Below are positions 51,323-60,609 of a DNA stretch of 64,000 bases, piece after piece (position 1 is the first letter of the stretch; every line of letters starts with the position of its first letter). Under the pieces are notes generated by a model, which made no database searches, was not told the DNA's origin, and saw only the letters and a list, made by a program, of their open reading frames with translations. The translations under genes were made by a program, and so were the position numbers. Source of the stretch: an uncultured Acetatifactor sp. (GTDB lineage: Bacteria; Bacillota; Clostridia; Lachnospirales; Lachnospiraceae); assembly GCA_904501885.1 (NCBI GenBank), contig CAJGCP010000004.1, forward strand, positions 24,598-88,597. The letters are read 5' to 3'.

Positions 51323-51973
51323 TTACTCTCGGATTTGCTCCGCTTTTATGACTACGCCCAATTCGACCTTGGGAATCATATTGTCACGATAATTGGCATT
51401 GTTATCAACGTGGTCCGGCATGGTCACAATAAACGCAACAAATGTCTCTGCGCCGGATTTCAATCTCCGGTCTTCAGAAGTATAGTTCAAAAATTTAAGT
51501 GTCGCGATGTTTTTCACGGCATCCCGATGTCTTGTTTGTTCCTTCAGCCCGGCTAAAGTATCACTTTGCACGACTCCAAACCGCAAATAATCCTGCAGTC
51601 GGAATTGCTGCCCGTACACATTTGTGCCGGGAGTGTAGTCAGTCACAAGCACTGAAGAATTATAATCAAAGTCTACAGAACCGGTATTTTCTATTTTCAA
51701 ATATACAATCTGTATGTATCCGGGTTCATATAAAGCATTTTCATCAAAAAGTTTTGTTTGGTCCGTTACCTTTTCCCATCGGCCATCCGGGAGCAAGTGG
51801 GATACGGTGAGATCAAAGTCCGCAAAGTGGAACACATTCGCCACCACTGCGAAGGAATCCGTAAACCAGGCCAAGGAAGCACCGGTTCCCAAGAGAGACC
51901 ATAGCATAAGGGTAAGAAAACTTAATAAGAACCCAAATTTTTTAATTGTTTTCAGTTTCTTGAGAAAAATCAT
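51323..51973 (-). CDS. TasA/CalY-like SipW-dependent secreted protein
   Basis: The 216-residue protein has a basic N-terminus and hydrophobic segment followed by GASLAWFTDSF, the AWFTD-type junction of SipW-processed substrates, then a beta-rich domain (YEPGYIQIVYLKIENTGSVDFDYNSSV). The pattern 'EPGY...I.NTGS' is shared with the large fusion proteins upstream. It overlaps the upstream anchored-protein gene by 32 nt, which suggests translational coupling. It is a likely fibre subunit or accessory subunit. Confidence 0.8.
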   Translation of the reverse strand: MIFLKKLKTIKKFGFLLSFLTLMLWSLLGTGASLAWFTDSFAVVANVFHFADFDLTVSHLLPDGRWEKVTDQTKLFDENALYEPGYIQIVYLKIENTGSVDFDYNSSVLVTDYTPGTNVYGQQFRLQDYLRFGVVQSDTLAGLKEQTRHRDAVKNIATLKFLNYTSEDRRLKSGAETFVAFIVTMPDHVDNNANYRDNMIPKVELGVVIKAEQIRE

Positions 51974-52685
51974 TTTGTTTTTCCCTTCTGTTTTTTAGAA
52001 GTAATAATCGTAAGCCTAAAACTCCACCACCCAAAATCAGCAAATAGAGGATCCAAACGGAATTATCACCTGTCTTCGGCGGGAAAAAGGATCCGGGCGG
52101 TCTGGGGGTAGGAGTGGGCGGAACATATCCGCCACCGCCGCCACCGCTACCGGTGGGAAACTCTTCTACTTTAAATTCCCATTCAATCACTCCAAACATA
52201 TCTTGAAAAGAATTGTCCATTTCCACAGGTACGGATAAAACAGTATCTAAAGTCATTTCCTGTCCTGAGGCAAAATCTCCCAGACAAACCCAATCCGTTA
52301 ATTGTCCTGTGTTAGCTGCTTTATCACGAAAGATTTCGAAAAGACCGGGGGAGGTCAGCACCTGCAATTCTAATTGAGAAAGAAGGTCCACAGACGCCGC
52401 CTCTTGCGCGGGGATATTTGCCCGCAAATAAATCTTTACCCGAACATTGTCAGGAGCAGTGTTTTTTACGGTTATTGTCTGCGTTATTTTATCTCCGGGC
52501 ATAACGTCCTTGAATTCCGTAAATAAATCGGTAGGGGAAAAATTGCTACCCGGTGCAAAAATAAACTGTTGCGCAGTCCCATCATAGGTTACGTTTCCGG
52601 CAAGGGCATATAACGGAGAAGCCATACAAACGAAAAGAAACAGTACCACACTCAAAAATCTTGCGCTATATTTCCAAAGATTCAT
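51942..52685 (-). CDS. PPKTG wall-anchored TasA-locus protein
   Basis: This 247-residue protein has a signal peptide (FLSVVLFLFVCMASPLYALAG), a beta-rich domain with the TasA-like 'VMPGDKITQTITVKNTAPDNVRVKIYL' segment, a Gly-rich linker (GSGGGGGGYVPP), a Pro-rich stretch, and a sortase signal: PPKTG, a hydrophobic helix (VWILYLLILGGGVLGLRLLLL) and the basic tail KNRREKQ. It should be linked to the cell wall by a sortase, which is not in this window. It could be the wall anchor of a fibre. GGAGG is 7 nt before the ATG. Confidence 0.82.
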   Translation of the reverse strand: MNLWKYSARFLSVVLFLFVCMASPLYALAGNVTYDGTAQQFIFAPGSNFSPTDLFTEFKDVMPGDKITQTITVKNTAPDNVRVKIYLRANIPAQEAASVDLLSQLELQVLTSPGLFEIFRDKAANTGQLTDWVCLGDFASGQEMTLDTVLSVPVEMDNSFQDMFGVIEWEFKVEEFPTGSGGGGGGYVPPTPTPRPPGSFFPPKTGDNSVWILYLLILGGGVLGLRLLLLKNRREKQNDFSQETENN

Positions 52686-52700
52686 TTTGTATCCTCCTTA

Positions 52701-53261
52701 TTATTTGGGCCAGCCGGAGGCTGTGTAGATTAGATTATCGGTCAAAGGATTGTTTTCACTCTGCACGGCTTGTGCCTCTACGGTTAGCGTCAGTGTTTTG
52801 CCGATATAACTGTTATCTACTTTAGAGCCTACGATTTCCACATGAGAGAACACCGCTGGCGTCGTTTCACCGGGGGAAACTATATTTTTGTAATAGTACC
52901 ATCCATCGTGAAAGACCCAGTCGGTGTCATTCATATCTAATTTAAAACAATCTTCTACCGGAAGAACTTGAGAATTAATGCCATATACTACTTTCACACG
53001 TAGATAAAAGGGATGAGTACAGTCGTTCTCCACAGTTACTTTTTTTGAAACTACATCTCCGGGCATAATATAGACTCCCTCAGGGGGAAAAGGATTCCCC
53101 TGGTCAGTAGTTTCATGAATCAAAAGTCGAAGATTGCCGGAGGTCACTACATTGGTGGCTTTTCCTGCAGTTGTGTAGTACGCATAAGATGCCTGACTCA
53201 TAAAGGTCAGAACAATAGCGACGAGAGTTATGATAAATAACTTCATTTTGCTTTTACCCAA
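52701..53261 (-). CDS. TasA/CalY-like secreted protein
   Basis: This protein of about 186 residues has a signal peptide (LFIITLVAIVLTFMSQASYAYY) and a beta-rich domain with GVYIMPGDVVSKKVTVENDCTHPFYLRVKVVYG and ends in TLTVEAQAVQSEN, all typical of the camelysin/TasA family. A Cys pair (C in ENDCTHP and VEDCFK) is unusual for the family. The TTG at 53261 is 8 nt from AAAGGAGG and is preferred; the ATG at 53267 is only 2 nt from it. It follows a tandem-hairpin element. Confidence 0.75.
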   Translation of the reverse strand: MGKSKMKLFIITLVAIVLTFMSQASYAYYTTAGKATNVVTSGNLRLLIHETTDQGNPFPPEGVYIMPGDVVSKKVTVENDCTHPFYLRVKVVYGINSQVLPVEDCFKLDMNDTDWVFHDGWYYYKNIVSPGETTPAVFSHVEIVGSKVDNSYIGKTLTLTVEAQAVQSENNPLTDNLIYTASGWPK

Positions 53262-53285
53262 TTCCATGTCCTCCTTTACTAAATT

Positions 53286-53359
53286 TTGCCATTCGGCAAT
53301 CAAAAAATACATACAGATGATATATCCTTTGATTGCCGCCTATCCTCTGAAGAGGATAG
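53286..53359 (-). ncRNA. Tandem-hairpin cis element, copy A
   Basis: Read on the minus strand, a hairpin CTATCCTC-ttca-GAGGATAG (53359-53340) is followed at once by a 10-bp stem GGCAATCAAA/TTTGATTGCC around a 23-nt loop (53337-53295). The last arm can instead pair with a downstream GGCAA (TTGCC-gaat-GGCAA, 53299-53286). The same architecture occurs at 61140-61221. No T-run follows, so it is not a simple terminator. It lies between the end of a fusion-protein gene and the ribosome-binding site of the next gene. Confidence 0.55.
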
Positions 53360-53375
53360 AACGGGCTTAAAAATA

Positions 53376-55616
53376 TTACTTAATAACGACAGTGTTTTGA
53401 GAGAGTTTACTACCGCCAACGAATTCGTTAATAGCAACTGTTGCGCCATCAAGAGTGGCCGTACAGTTTGTAATAGTCAATGTCTTGCCGGTACCTTCCA
53501 TATCAATAAAGTTTGTGTTGCCACTCTCGTAATTGAAAGTGCAATCAATCAGGTTGGTATCGGTATAGATATTTAATCCGTTGTAGGAAGATGCATCATG
53601 GCCAAAGGTACAACCCTCAAAGGTCATAGTGCCAGAACCGCTGTATGCGTTAAAGCCATTAATTTCGCAGTTTCTAAAAATAACATTTCCGTCCATTTGG
53701 TCAAAATGGATACCACGCATAGTGGTGTTAACTACACAATCTTCAAAAACTACCGTTGTACCTGCGGAGGTGTAGCACCAACGAATGGTTTCAACGCCGT
53801 TAAACTCGCAGTCTTTGAAAGTACCGTTCACTGTGCCGGAGACAGCTTTGTTGTCATTGGTTGCGGTAAATGTTGCACCGATTACAGTGCCACCATTAAC
53901 ATTCAAAGAAGATACTCCTTCAAATACCGTACCCTCTTCGCAGACCAAGGTAACGCCTTCTGCAAAAGAGGAGGGGAAGGTATATGTACCGGAGGAAAGA
54001 ATTACGGTTTCGCCGGCTTCAGCATTGCTCACAGCATCGCGAAGATCTTCTGTGGTAGAAGAGACATAAGCACGGGTCATGGTATTGTTTTCAATGGTTA
54101 CACATCCGTTATTGGCATTGGTAACTTTGATATAATCTTCATCCGCGCCAATGTAGTTGTTAAGGGTATTGTTAGCAATAACCACGGTAGCGCTGCCAGT
54201 ACCATCTGCTCTTACAAAACGTTCCTTTGCCATATTAGAAACATTTCCTTTGATGGTGATGCTGCCAGAGTAAGAACATCCGCTGTTTACAGGTAAAAGA
54301 ATGTTTCTGTCTGCAACATTAAAGGTATTGTTTGTAATGGTTAAGTTTTCTGTTTCGCGAAGTTCCAGACCCATATAACCGCCATCGAAGGTACAGTTTG
54401 TTACCGTGATGTCCTTCATATCTGACAAAAATTCATAGGTTTCCCCTTCATAGGTATAGGTCTGCACAAAATTGGTTTCGCCGGTTTTATAGAGAAGTCT
54501 TGCGTTGTTGTCATCGCTCTTCAAAACACAGTTCTTGAGAGTTAGACCGTCTACTTTAATATTTCTCTCGCTGAGATTGATAGCATTGCCGTGACCCTGA
54601 GGATCGTAGCCGCCCTTACCGGTAAATGTAACGCCATCAATAACAACATCTTCAAGCTCTATGAGGCTGAGCATGATGGGATAGGTAGCAGACTGGGAAT
54701 GAGGAGTATTGTAGTATACACCGCCTTCGATTTTAATGGCATCCACAGTTGCATCGGTGGCACCCTTAATAGTGATATCCTTATACAATGAGTAAGTTTC
54801 ATAACGATAGTTGTTACCCACCCAATCTACTTCCTTTGTGACAGCATTATTTGCAGAGGGACGCAAATAAAGAGTTCCGTAGTTTACACCGGGGATCAGC
54901 TGAATGGTGGTGCCGGGAACTGCATTATCAAGAGCTTCTTGTGCTGCTGCTGCGGAATTTGTCAGAATGGCATTTTGGTCGTACAGGTTGTCAAATGCAT
55001 CTTCCTCAGAAGTCATCTGGGTCGCAATCAAATGAACCGCGAAGTCAGAGCCAATGGACTTATTTTGATACTCATTTCCTGCAGACTCTTGCATTTTCAG
55101 AGCAATTGTTACGATATGTGCTTCGTTGGGAGCCAAATTACCCGAAGCGGTGTCTAAAACGCCAGCCAAAGCCTGGGTTAAAGGACCGAGTTTGGAGTCA
55201 TCTACAAGAGCTGCACGGTCAGTCACCTGCACTGCAGAATCAGCATAGTACACATCAATTACATCTGCCAAATCGGAAACTTCTCCGTTGGCAACGATGT
55301 TCAGCTGGTATTTCAGAGCCAAAGAGCCCTTGTTTTCGATTTTTATATGGCGAACTTCCACATAACCGGGTTCCCAATTATCGCAATCGAAGATAGCACC
55401 TTCAGATGCGTCTTTCCAAGTGGTATTATCAGGGTCGGTTTTGCCATCCGCCCATTCCATGGATACGTCCAAGGTACCGGAAGTAATGATGTTACCACTG
55501 CTGGTAACAGAGTCTGTGAACCAAGCGAAGGTTGAGCCAATCAGCATTGTGGTGCAAAGCAGCAGGGACAATGTACTGAGGAGCAGAGCACGCTTGGTGC
55601 TTCTTTTTTTTGTCAT
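53376..55616 (-). CDS. TasA-like domain fused to a right-handed beta-helix
   Basis: Residues 1 to about 33 are a SipW-type signal (RALLLSTLSLLLCTTMLIGSTFAWFTD). Residues of about 32-214 form a TasA/CalY-like domain with DCDNWEPGYVEVRHIKIENKGSLALKYQLNI and a conserved end IATQMTSEEDAFDNLYD. Residues of about 220-740 are parallel beta-helix repeats (patterns such as ITVTNCTFDGGYMGLELRETENLTITNNTF and FKDCEFNG...VVFEDCVVN). It is 746 residues long. GGAGG lies 8 nt before the ATG. It is probably a surface fibre subunit that displays a beta-helix; ligand unknown. Confidence 0.85.
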   Translation of the reverse strand: MTKKRSTKRALLLSTLSLLLCTTMLIGSTFAWFTDSVTSSGNIITSGTLDVSMEWADGKTDPDNTTWKDASEGAIFDCDNWEPGYVEVRHIKIENKGSLALKYQLNIVANGEVSDLADVIDVYYADSAVQVTDRAALVDDSKLGPLTQALAGVLDTASGNLAPNEAHIVTIALKMQESAGNEYQNKSIGSDFAVHLIATQMTSEEDAFDNLYDQNAILTNSAAAAQEALDNAVPGTTIQLIPGVNYGTLYLRPSANNAVTKEVDWVGNNYRYETYSLYKDITIKGATDATVDAIKIEGGVYYNTPHSQSATYPIMLSLIELEDVVIDGVTFTGKGGYDPQGHGNAINLSERNIKVDGLTLKNCVLKSDDNNARLLYKTGETNFVQTYTYEGETYEFLSDMKDITVTNCTFDGGYMGLELRETENLTITNNTFNVADRNILLPVNSGCSYSGSITIKGNVSNMAKERFVRADGTGSATVVIANNTLNNYIGADEDYIKVTNANNGCVTIENNTMTRAYVSSTTEDLRDAVSNAEAGETVILSSGTYTFPSSFAEGVTLVCEEGTVFEGVSSLNVNGGTVIGATFTATNDNKAVSGTVNGTFKDCEFNGVETIRWCYTSAGTTVVFEDCVVNTTMRGIHFDQMDGNVIFRNCEINGFNAYSGSGTMTFEGCTFGHDASSYNGLNIYTDTNLIDCTFNYESGNTNFIDMEGTGKTLTITNCTATLDGATVAINEFVGGSKLSQNTVVIK

Positions 55617-55636
55617 AATAATGACCTCCTATAAAA
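55440..55636 (-). repeat. Direct repeat copy 1: 5' end of a TasA-fusion gene
   Basis: About 175 bp covering the ribosome-binding site, the signal-peptide codons and the first codons of the mature domain are nearly identical here, at 57608-57780 and at 59660-59845. The copies differ by scattered substitutions. Confidence 0.8.
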
Positions 55637-57760
55637 TTATTTTGCGGTCAGAACCTTTCCGGCATCAGTTTCGGTTATGTTATAGCTGTTAGCGATTGTT
55701 ACCACAAAATTATCACTTTCTACCAACACAACGCCGTTAAAGGAACCACCATTGATAGTAAGCGTGCCGGTGTTAGCATTTGCACTAGGATTCTGCATCC
55801 AAACGGAACGCTTAGCACCGGTAATAGAGCCACCATTAACTTCAACAATATTTTGTGCTTCAATACCATTACAGAACTGACGAATTCCAATGTAGCTTGA
55901 CTTAATATTACCGTCATTGATAATGGTCTTAGCGAAGGTGCCCTTACCATTGGTCAGGTTGTCAATGCCATAGGACATAGAAGTACCGCCCTTGTGCTCA
56001 ATCGTACCACCGTTAACAATTACAGTACCACGTTGGTTAGAAACAACAGAGGAATAACGAGCCCAACCGCTATCAACAGTTGCAGATGCGGTAATAGCAC
56101 CGCTGCCGATAGAATCATTGATAGTCAAGGTAGCGCCAGCGCCTACATTAATTAAACCGTAGCTCTTCTCGGTCTTATCAACACCGCTGATGGTATGGCC
56201 ATTCAGATCAAGAGCTGCAGTCTTACCTGCAGGAACAGTAAAGGTAGTTTCAGCTGCATCAATGTTTGCTCCAAGAACGATGTTACCGCCATTTGTAAGA
56301 GCAGTCTGAAGTTCGCTGTCGGTGGTAACTACGGCATCTGCGCTGTTATAAATAACCCAGTCAGATGTTTTGACACCGCAGGATGCGAGGTCTTGTGTCT
56401 TAAATCCTTTGTCAAAAGTACCACCCGTAACGGTAGCCTTCATGTTGCTATAATCACGGCTGAAGTTGAGCAATCTTACATTTGCATTCACGTCGTTTGT
56501 AGTAATGAAGTTACCGCCATTAATGTTCAAAACGCCATAACCTGCAGTATGTGTATTGTTGTTAGGATTCTGGAAGCTTACACGGTTAACGATTGTACCG
56601 CCGTCAATATTCACGGTAGTTGCTTTGTCTGTACTGTTACAGAACATACGGATAGAATCGTAGTTCAAACTCTTAACGGTACCACTGGTTACGTTAGTTA
56701 CAGAGCCGGGATAGCAGTCAATTGCGTGAGGATAACTGAAGTTCATAACTTCTGCGGAAGTAAGGTTTTCGATTGTACCGCCTTTCACGTTAAGTACACC
56801 TTCGTTGCGGATTGTGTTGGAAGCCCAACCAATATCTGCAGTATAGGGGGTAGTATCAGCAAAGCTAATCTTACCTACGCCAACGCTGTCTTTGATAGTT
56901 AAGTTGCCCTTATTCAAGATCAAAGCATAAGTAGTGGTAATGTCGCCCTTTGCCTGACTCATAGTGTAACCGGCCAAGTCAACGGCAACAGTCTTGCCGG
57001 CAGGAATTACAATGCCTTCCGTTACGGTGATATTTGCACCGAGTTGAATGAGATCGTAGTCTGCGGCGAGAGCAGAGTTGAGTTCTTCCATATTGTCAAT
57101 GGTAGCCATTTTATCATACTGCTCGTCAAAACCATCAAATTCAGAAGTTAACTGGGTTGCCAACAACTGAACTGCAAAATCAGAGCCAATAGACATATTC
57201 TGATATTCATTGCCTGCAGATTCCTGCATCTTCAAAGCGATAGTTACAACATGTGACTTACCAGCTTCAAGCTCGCCGGAAGCAGATTCGCTCATACCTG
57301 CAAGCACTTTATCCAAAGTGTTAAGTTTTGTGGTATCTTTAAGATCCGCTCGCTCAGCCACCTGAACAGCGGGATCTGCATAGTAAACATCAATCACATC
57401 TGCAAGGTCGGATACTTCACCGGTTGCAGCAATATTCAACTGATATTTCAGAGCCAAAGAACCATTGTTCTTAATTCTGATATGACGAACCTCAGTATAG
57501 CCAGGCTCCCAGTTATCGTAATCAAAAATTGCGTCAGCGGATGCGTCGGTCCATTCCGTACTGTCGTCTGCGGGAACGGCCTTTGTTCCGTCTGCCCAGT
57601 GCATTGTCACATCCAGCGTACCAGACTTAATAATGTTACCATTGCTGGTAACAGAGTCTGTAAACCAAGCAAAAGTGCTTCCAATCAGCATGGTAGTACA
57701 CATTAACAGTGATAAAGCGCTGAGAAGCAAAGCACGCTTGGAGCTTCTTTTCTTTGTCAT
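55637..57760 (-). CDS. TasA-like domain fused to a duplicated beta-helix
   Basis: The same SipW-type signal and TasA-like domain (residues 1 to about 215, ending LATQLTSEFDGFDEQYD) precede two homologous beta-helix halves (about 220-475 and 480-700). Each half runs from a 'LGANI...VPAGKT.A.DL.G.T' segment through 'GGTI' and 'NPN...G.L.INGG.F' repeats, so the module arose by internal duplication. It is 707 residues long. It has no anchor motif. It follows the LRR fusion gene by 53 nt and shares the repeated 5' end with both neighbours. Confidence 0.85.
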   Translation of the reverse strand: MTKKRSSKRALLLSALSLLMCTTMLIGSTFAWFTDSVTSNGNIIKSGTLDVTMHWADGTKAVPADDSTEWTDASADAIFDYDNWEPGYTEVRHIRIKNNGSLALKYQLNIAATGEVSDLADVIDVYYADPAVQVAERADLKDTTKLNTLDKVLAGMSESASGELEAGKSHVVTIALKMQESAGNEYQNMSIGSDFAVQLLATQLTSEFDGFDEQYDKMATIDNMEELNSALAADYDLIQLGANITVTEGIVIPAGKTVAVDLAGYTMSQAKGDITTTYALILNKGNLTIKDSVGVGKISFADTTPYTADIGWASNTIRNEGVLNVKGGTIENLTSAEVMNFSYPHAIDCYPGSVTNVTSGTVKSLNYDSIRMFCNSTDKATTVNIDGGTIVNRVSFQNPNNNTHTAGYGVLNINGGNFITTNDVNANVRLLNFSRDYSNMKATVTGGTFDKGFKTQDLASCGVKTSDWVIYNSADAVVTTDSELQTALTNGGNIVLGANIDAAETTFTVPAGKTAALDLNGHTISGVDKTEKSYGLINVGAGATLTINDSIGSGAITASATVDSGWARYSSVVSNQRGTVIVNGGTIEHKGGTSMSYGIDNLTNGKGTFAKTIINDGNIKSSYIGIRQFCNGIEAQNIVEVNGGSITGAKRSVWMQNPSANANTGTLTINGGSFNGVVLVESDNFVVTIANSYNITETDAGKVLTAK

Positions 57761-57780
57761 AATAATGACCTCCTAAAACT
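57608..57780 (-). repeat. Direct repeat copy 2: 5' end of a TasA-fusion gene
   Basis: The second copy of the ribosome-binding site and signal-peptide segment is most like copy 3 (59660-59845), for example sharing the stretch through 'AGCTTCTTTTCTTTGTCATAA' read on the plus strand. Confidence 0.8.
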
Positions 57781-57813
57781 TTTATAAATATTGTTAGGGA
57801 TTAAAATGGAAAA

Positions 57814-59826
57814 TTAATAAACATCTACACCGTCAACAAGAATATTCAAGTACTCATTAGAAATAGAGTTCTTATTTCCAACTATATTCTTGTAGCCAAC
57901 GCACTTATCGTTTTCAGCAAAACCGTTTACTGTAGTGTTATTGATATAGATGTTGTATTTAGGGCCAACACCATCTACGCCGGTTTCAAGGGCGGATTTA
58001 GTAAATCCGGTACCATATGTGCGATCATTAAAGATACAATCGTTTACAAATACGTCACAGCTTTGGTTGTAAACCAAGAGAGATTTTCCGTCAGTATTGA
58101 AGGTACAATTGTTAAACTTAACGGTTTTTGCACCCCAGGTCCAAATGTTGTAAGCATCACCGGTAACGTTGAAGGTACAATTGTTGAACACACTTTCGCC
58201 GTACAATGTATAGGCACCGTTGATCGTACAATTGTTATAGGTACCATTACAACGAGCATATCCGGTGTAGGTGCTACTATTCGTGTTGATAGTAATACCT
58301 TCAAAAGTTACGTTTGCTCCGTCAAGGCTATAATCGCAGCCTTCGTAAGAACCATCATCCTGAGTAGCGACAACAGTATCGCCGTTGCCGACGATGGTCA
58401 GTGTCTTTCCCTGAGCAGAATCGGGAATGATATAGTTGCCGGAGCCTAGAACTACAGTGGATGCGCCTGCACCGATGGCTGCATCAAGTTGTGTGTTATT
58501 AGATGCCTTTACAACTTCTTGTGCATCGCTACCATCGGTTGCGTCGCTAAGAATCTTAACTTCGTAGCCGTAAGCAGATGTCTGAGCGGCATATACTCTT
58601 GCTGCAACGGTTGCATTCTTTACATAGATGGTAATGCCGTTAGCATCGCCGTTATCGCTATGCGTAGCAAACTGGCTTCCGGTGAAAGTAACATCGTCGC
58701 CTAAGAGATAAATACTGGTCAATTTAGGACAGGAACGGAATGCGTAGTTTTCAAAAGCTACATTACCTTCAAACGTCACTGCAGTAAGGTTAGCCATATC
58801 TCTAAATGCGCCGTCACCAATAAATTCAACATTGGCAGGGAGTGTCATTTCATCCATACCGGTCTGTCTCAAAGCCTGTGAACGAATCGCCTTCAGTGTA
58901 GAGGGGAAGTTGATGGAAGTAAGAGTTTTCACACCGGTAATGGCTCTTGCTTTAATTTCCTCTAATCCTTCAGGGAGGGTAATGGTCTCAATCGGAGAGG
59001 ATTTGCTGAATACGGGCACAGCACCGTCATAAACATCGCCTTGACCGAGAATGGTTACGTTATTCGGTACAGTAAAGGAAGCGCCGACATTACCATAGGG
59101 TACGGAAGCAAGTACTACTTCACCATCGTTCTGATAATGGTAGGTGTTTCCATCAATGATCTTGATTTCTTTATCGGGAATCTCGATATTGTCATAATTT
59201 TCATCAAAACTATCCATTTCCACATTATCCTGTGTTGCCATCAAAATAACGGAGAAATCAGCACCGATTGCAAGGTCTTGATATTCATTGCCAGCAGATT
59301 CCCGCATTTTCAGAGCAATGGTAACAGTGTCAGAGGTGCTTGCCAAAAGGTCCCCGGTCATATTTGCGGGCATACCTGCAAGAATATCGCTAAGAGTACC
59401 TACTTTGGTAAGTTCGTTCATATCTCTGCTTGCCAGAGTAAATTCGCCCTCAGCATAGTAAACATCAATTACATCTGCCAGCTCACTGACATCGCCTTCT
59501 GCGGCAATGTTTAAGTTGTATTGCAGTGTCAATGTACCGATATTGCTAATCTTAATATTTTTTGCTTCCACATATCCGGGTTCCCATTTGTTATTTTTGA
59601 AAATAGGGCCATTAGAAGCATCCTTATATGTCTGTTGATTGCCGTTTGCAGTAGCATCTTTCCACTCCATGGATACGTCCAAGGTACCGGATTTGATAAT
59701 GTTACCACTGCTGGTAACAGAGTCTGTAAACCAAGCAAAAGTGCTTCCAATCAGCATAGTAGTACACATTAACAGTGACAATACGCTGAGAAGTAAAGCA
59801 CGCTTGGAGCTTCTTTTCTTTGTCAT
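57814..59826 (-). CDS. TasA-like domain fused to leucine-rich repeats and a beta-helix-like tail
   Basis: Residues 1 to about 212 are again the SipW-type signal and TasA-like domain (ending MATQDNVEMDSFDENYD). Residues of about 240-405 are BspA-type (LRR_5) leucine-rich repeats: ETITLPEGLEEIKARAITGVKTLTSINFPSTLKAIRSQAL and NVEFIGDGAFRDMANLTAVTF. Residues of about 445-660 are beta-helix-like (TFEGITINTN, YNNCTINGAY, FNNCTFNVTG). It is 670 residues long. BspA-type repeats in host-associated bacteria often bind host proteins. No anchor motif is seen. Confidence 0.85.
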   Translation of the reverse strand: MTKKRSSKRALLLSVLSLLMCTTMLIGSTFAWFTDSVTSSGNIIKSGTLDVSMEWKDATANGNQQTYKDASNGPIFKNNKWEPGYVEAKNIKISNIGTLTLQYNLNIAAEGDVSELADVIDVYYAEGEFTLASRDMNELTKVGTLSDILAGMPANMTGDLLASTSDTVTIALKMRESAGNEYQDLAIGADFSVILMATQDNVEMDSFDENYDNIEIPDKEIKIIDGNTYHYQNDGEVVLASVPYGNVGASFTVPNNVTILGQGDVYDGAVPVFSKSSPIETITLPEGLEEIKARAITGVKTLTSINFPSTLKAIRSQALRQTGMDEMTLPANVEFIGDGAFRDMANLTAVTFEGNVAFENYAFRSCPKLTSIYLLGDDVTFTGSQFATHSDNGDANGITIYVKNATVAARVYAAQTSAYGYEVKILSDATDGSDAQEVVKASNNTQLDAAIGAGASTVVLGSGNYIIPDSAQGKTLTIVGNGDTVVATQDDGSYEGCDYSLDGANVTFEGITINTNSSTYTGYARCNGTYNNCTINGAYTLYGESVFNNCTFNVTGDAYNIWTWGAKTVKFNNCTFNTDGKSLLVYNQSCDVFVNDCIFNDRTYGTGFTKSALETGVDGVGPKYNIYINNTTVNGFAENDKCVGYKNIVGNKNSISNEYLNILVDGVDVY

Positions 59827-59845
59827 AATAATGACCTCCTATAAA
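59660..59845 (-). repeat. Direct repeat copy 3: 5' end of a TasA-fusion gene
   Basis: This is the third copy of the shared ribosome-binding site, signal and early mature-domain segment. Three such copies in one operon could recombine and delete or exchange the C-terminal modules. Confidence 0.8.
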
Positions 59846-59854
59846 TTTTAGTTA

Positions 59855-60532
59855 CTAGATTGCATCAAAGGCTTCTTTTGCGCCGTCGCCCTGACTGGGG
59901 TCTACACCAAGGTTTTCTGTCTGAACGGCATCAGCAACGACTTTGATTTCGAAGTTGTTTTTAAATGCCGCTGCTTGATCTACAGTCAGAGACTGAGGGA
60001 TTTTGACAGCAGAGAAAACAGATACCACACTGGTTTCATCACCATCATCTGCTCCGTCAAGCACACCATTGTAGTACATGGTATAAACGATGTCATTGCC
60101 AATCACTTCCTTGGAGTTGTCAACCCATACGCTCGCATTGTAGTCGAAGCCGTCAACCAGTTTATCTAAATCGGGAGCTTCGGTAACGCCCAATGCATTC
60201 ATCCATGCCTGTGCATCAGAGACAGTTACAGTTACACGGATATACTGGTCATAGTAGCCGGTATTTTCTACACTGACTTCTTTTTTCAAGATGTCGCCAG
60301 GCAGAATATCCTTGTACTCATAGCCGTCTGTATCCTTGTCGCCATCGGGAGTATTTTCCCAAACACTGACAGAAAAAATATCCTCGGGGTTAACGTCAGT
60401 GGAAGTAGCAACCATAAAGGTGTTGGTTACTTCGTCCTTTGCTGTGAACCATGCCAAAGTTCCCATGGAAAGAATGGCAATCAAACTTACGGCAACAGCC
60501 ACAACAAATACTTTTTTCTTCATGAATTTCAT
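59855..60532 (-). CDS. TasA/CalY-family fibre subunit
   Basis: The 225-residue protein has a SipW-type signal (VFVVAVAVSLIAILSMGTLAWFTAKDEV) and the full TasA/CalY domain: PEDIFSVSVWENTPDGD...DILPGDILKKEVSVENTGYYDQYIRVTVTVSDA, then FEIKVVADAVQTENLG near the C-terminus. It is the most TasA-like protein of the locus and lies 78 nt after the signal peptidase gene, the usual sipW-tasA pairing. GGAG is 8 nt before the ATG. It is a good candidate for the major fibre subunit. Confidence 0.87.
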   Translation of the reverse strand: MKFMKKKVFVVAVAVSLIAILSMGTLAWFTAKDEVTNTFMVATSTDVNPEDIFSVSVWENTPDGDKDTDGYEYKDILPGDILKKEVSVENTGYYDQYIRVTVTVSDAQAWMNALGVTEAPDLDKLVDGFDYNASVWVDNSKEVIGNDIVYTMYYNGVLDGADDGDETSVVSVFSAVKIPQSLTVDQAAAFKNNFEIKVVADAVQTENLGVDPSQGDGAKEAFDAI

Positions 60533-60609
60533 TTCTCTTTCTCCTTTCTATGACTCATGAATGATATATTTCAAATTCTTATCCGTTTGATTCGGAATGG
60601 AATTGGAAA

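Noticed and set aside
53286..53359. Tandem hairpins as ordinary Rho-independent terminators
   Set aside because: No T-run follows the second stem on the transcribed strand, and the same architecture is repeated before another internal gene.
53595..59514. Long plus-strand open frames opposite the fusion genes (for example 53598-54296, 56195-56902)
   Set aside because: They are mirror frames of repetitive beta-helix coding DNA, with Cys/Val-rich nonsense translations and no ribosome-binding sites.
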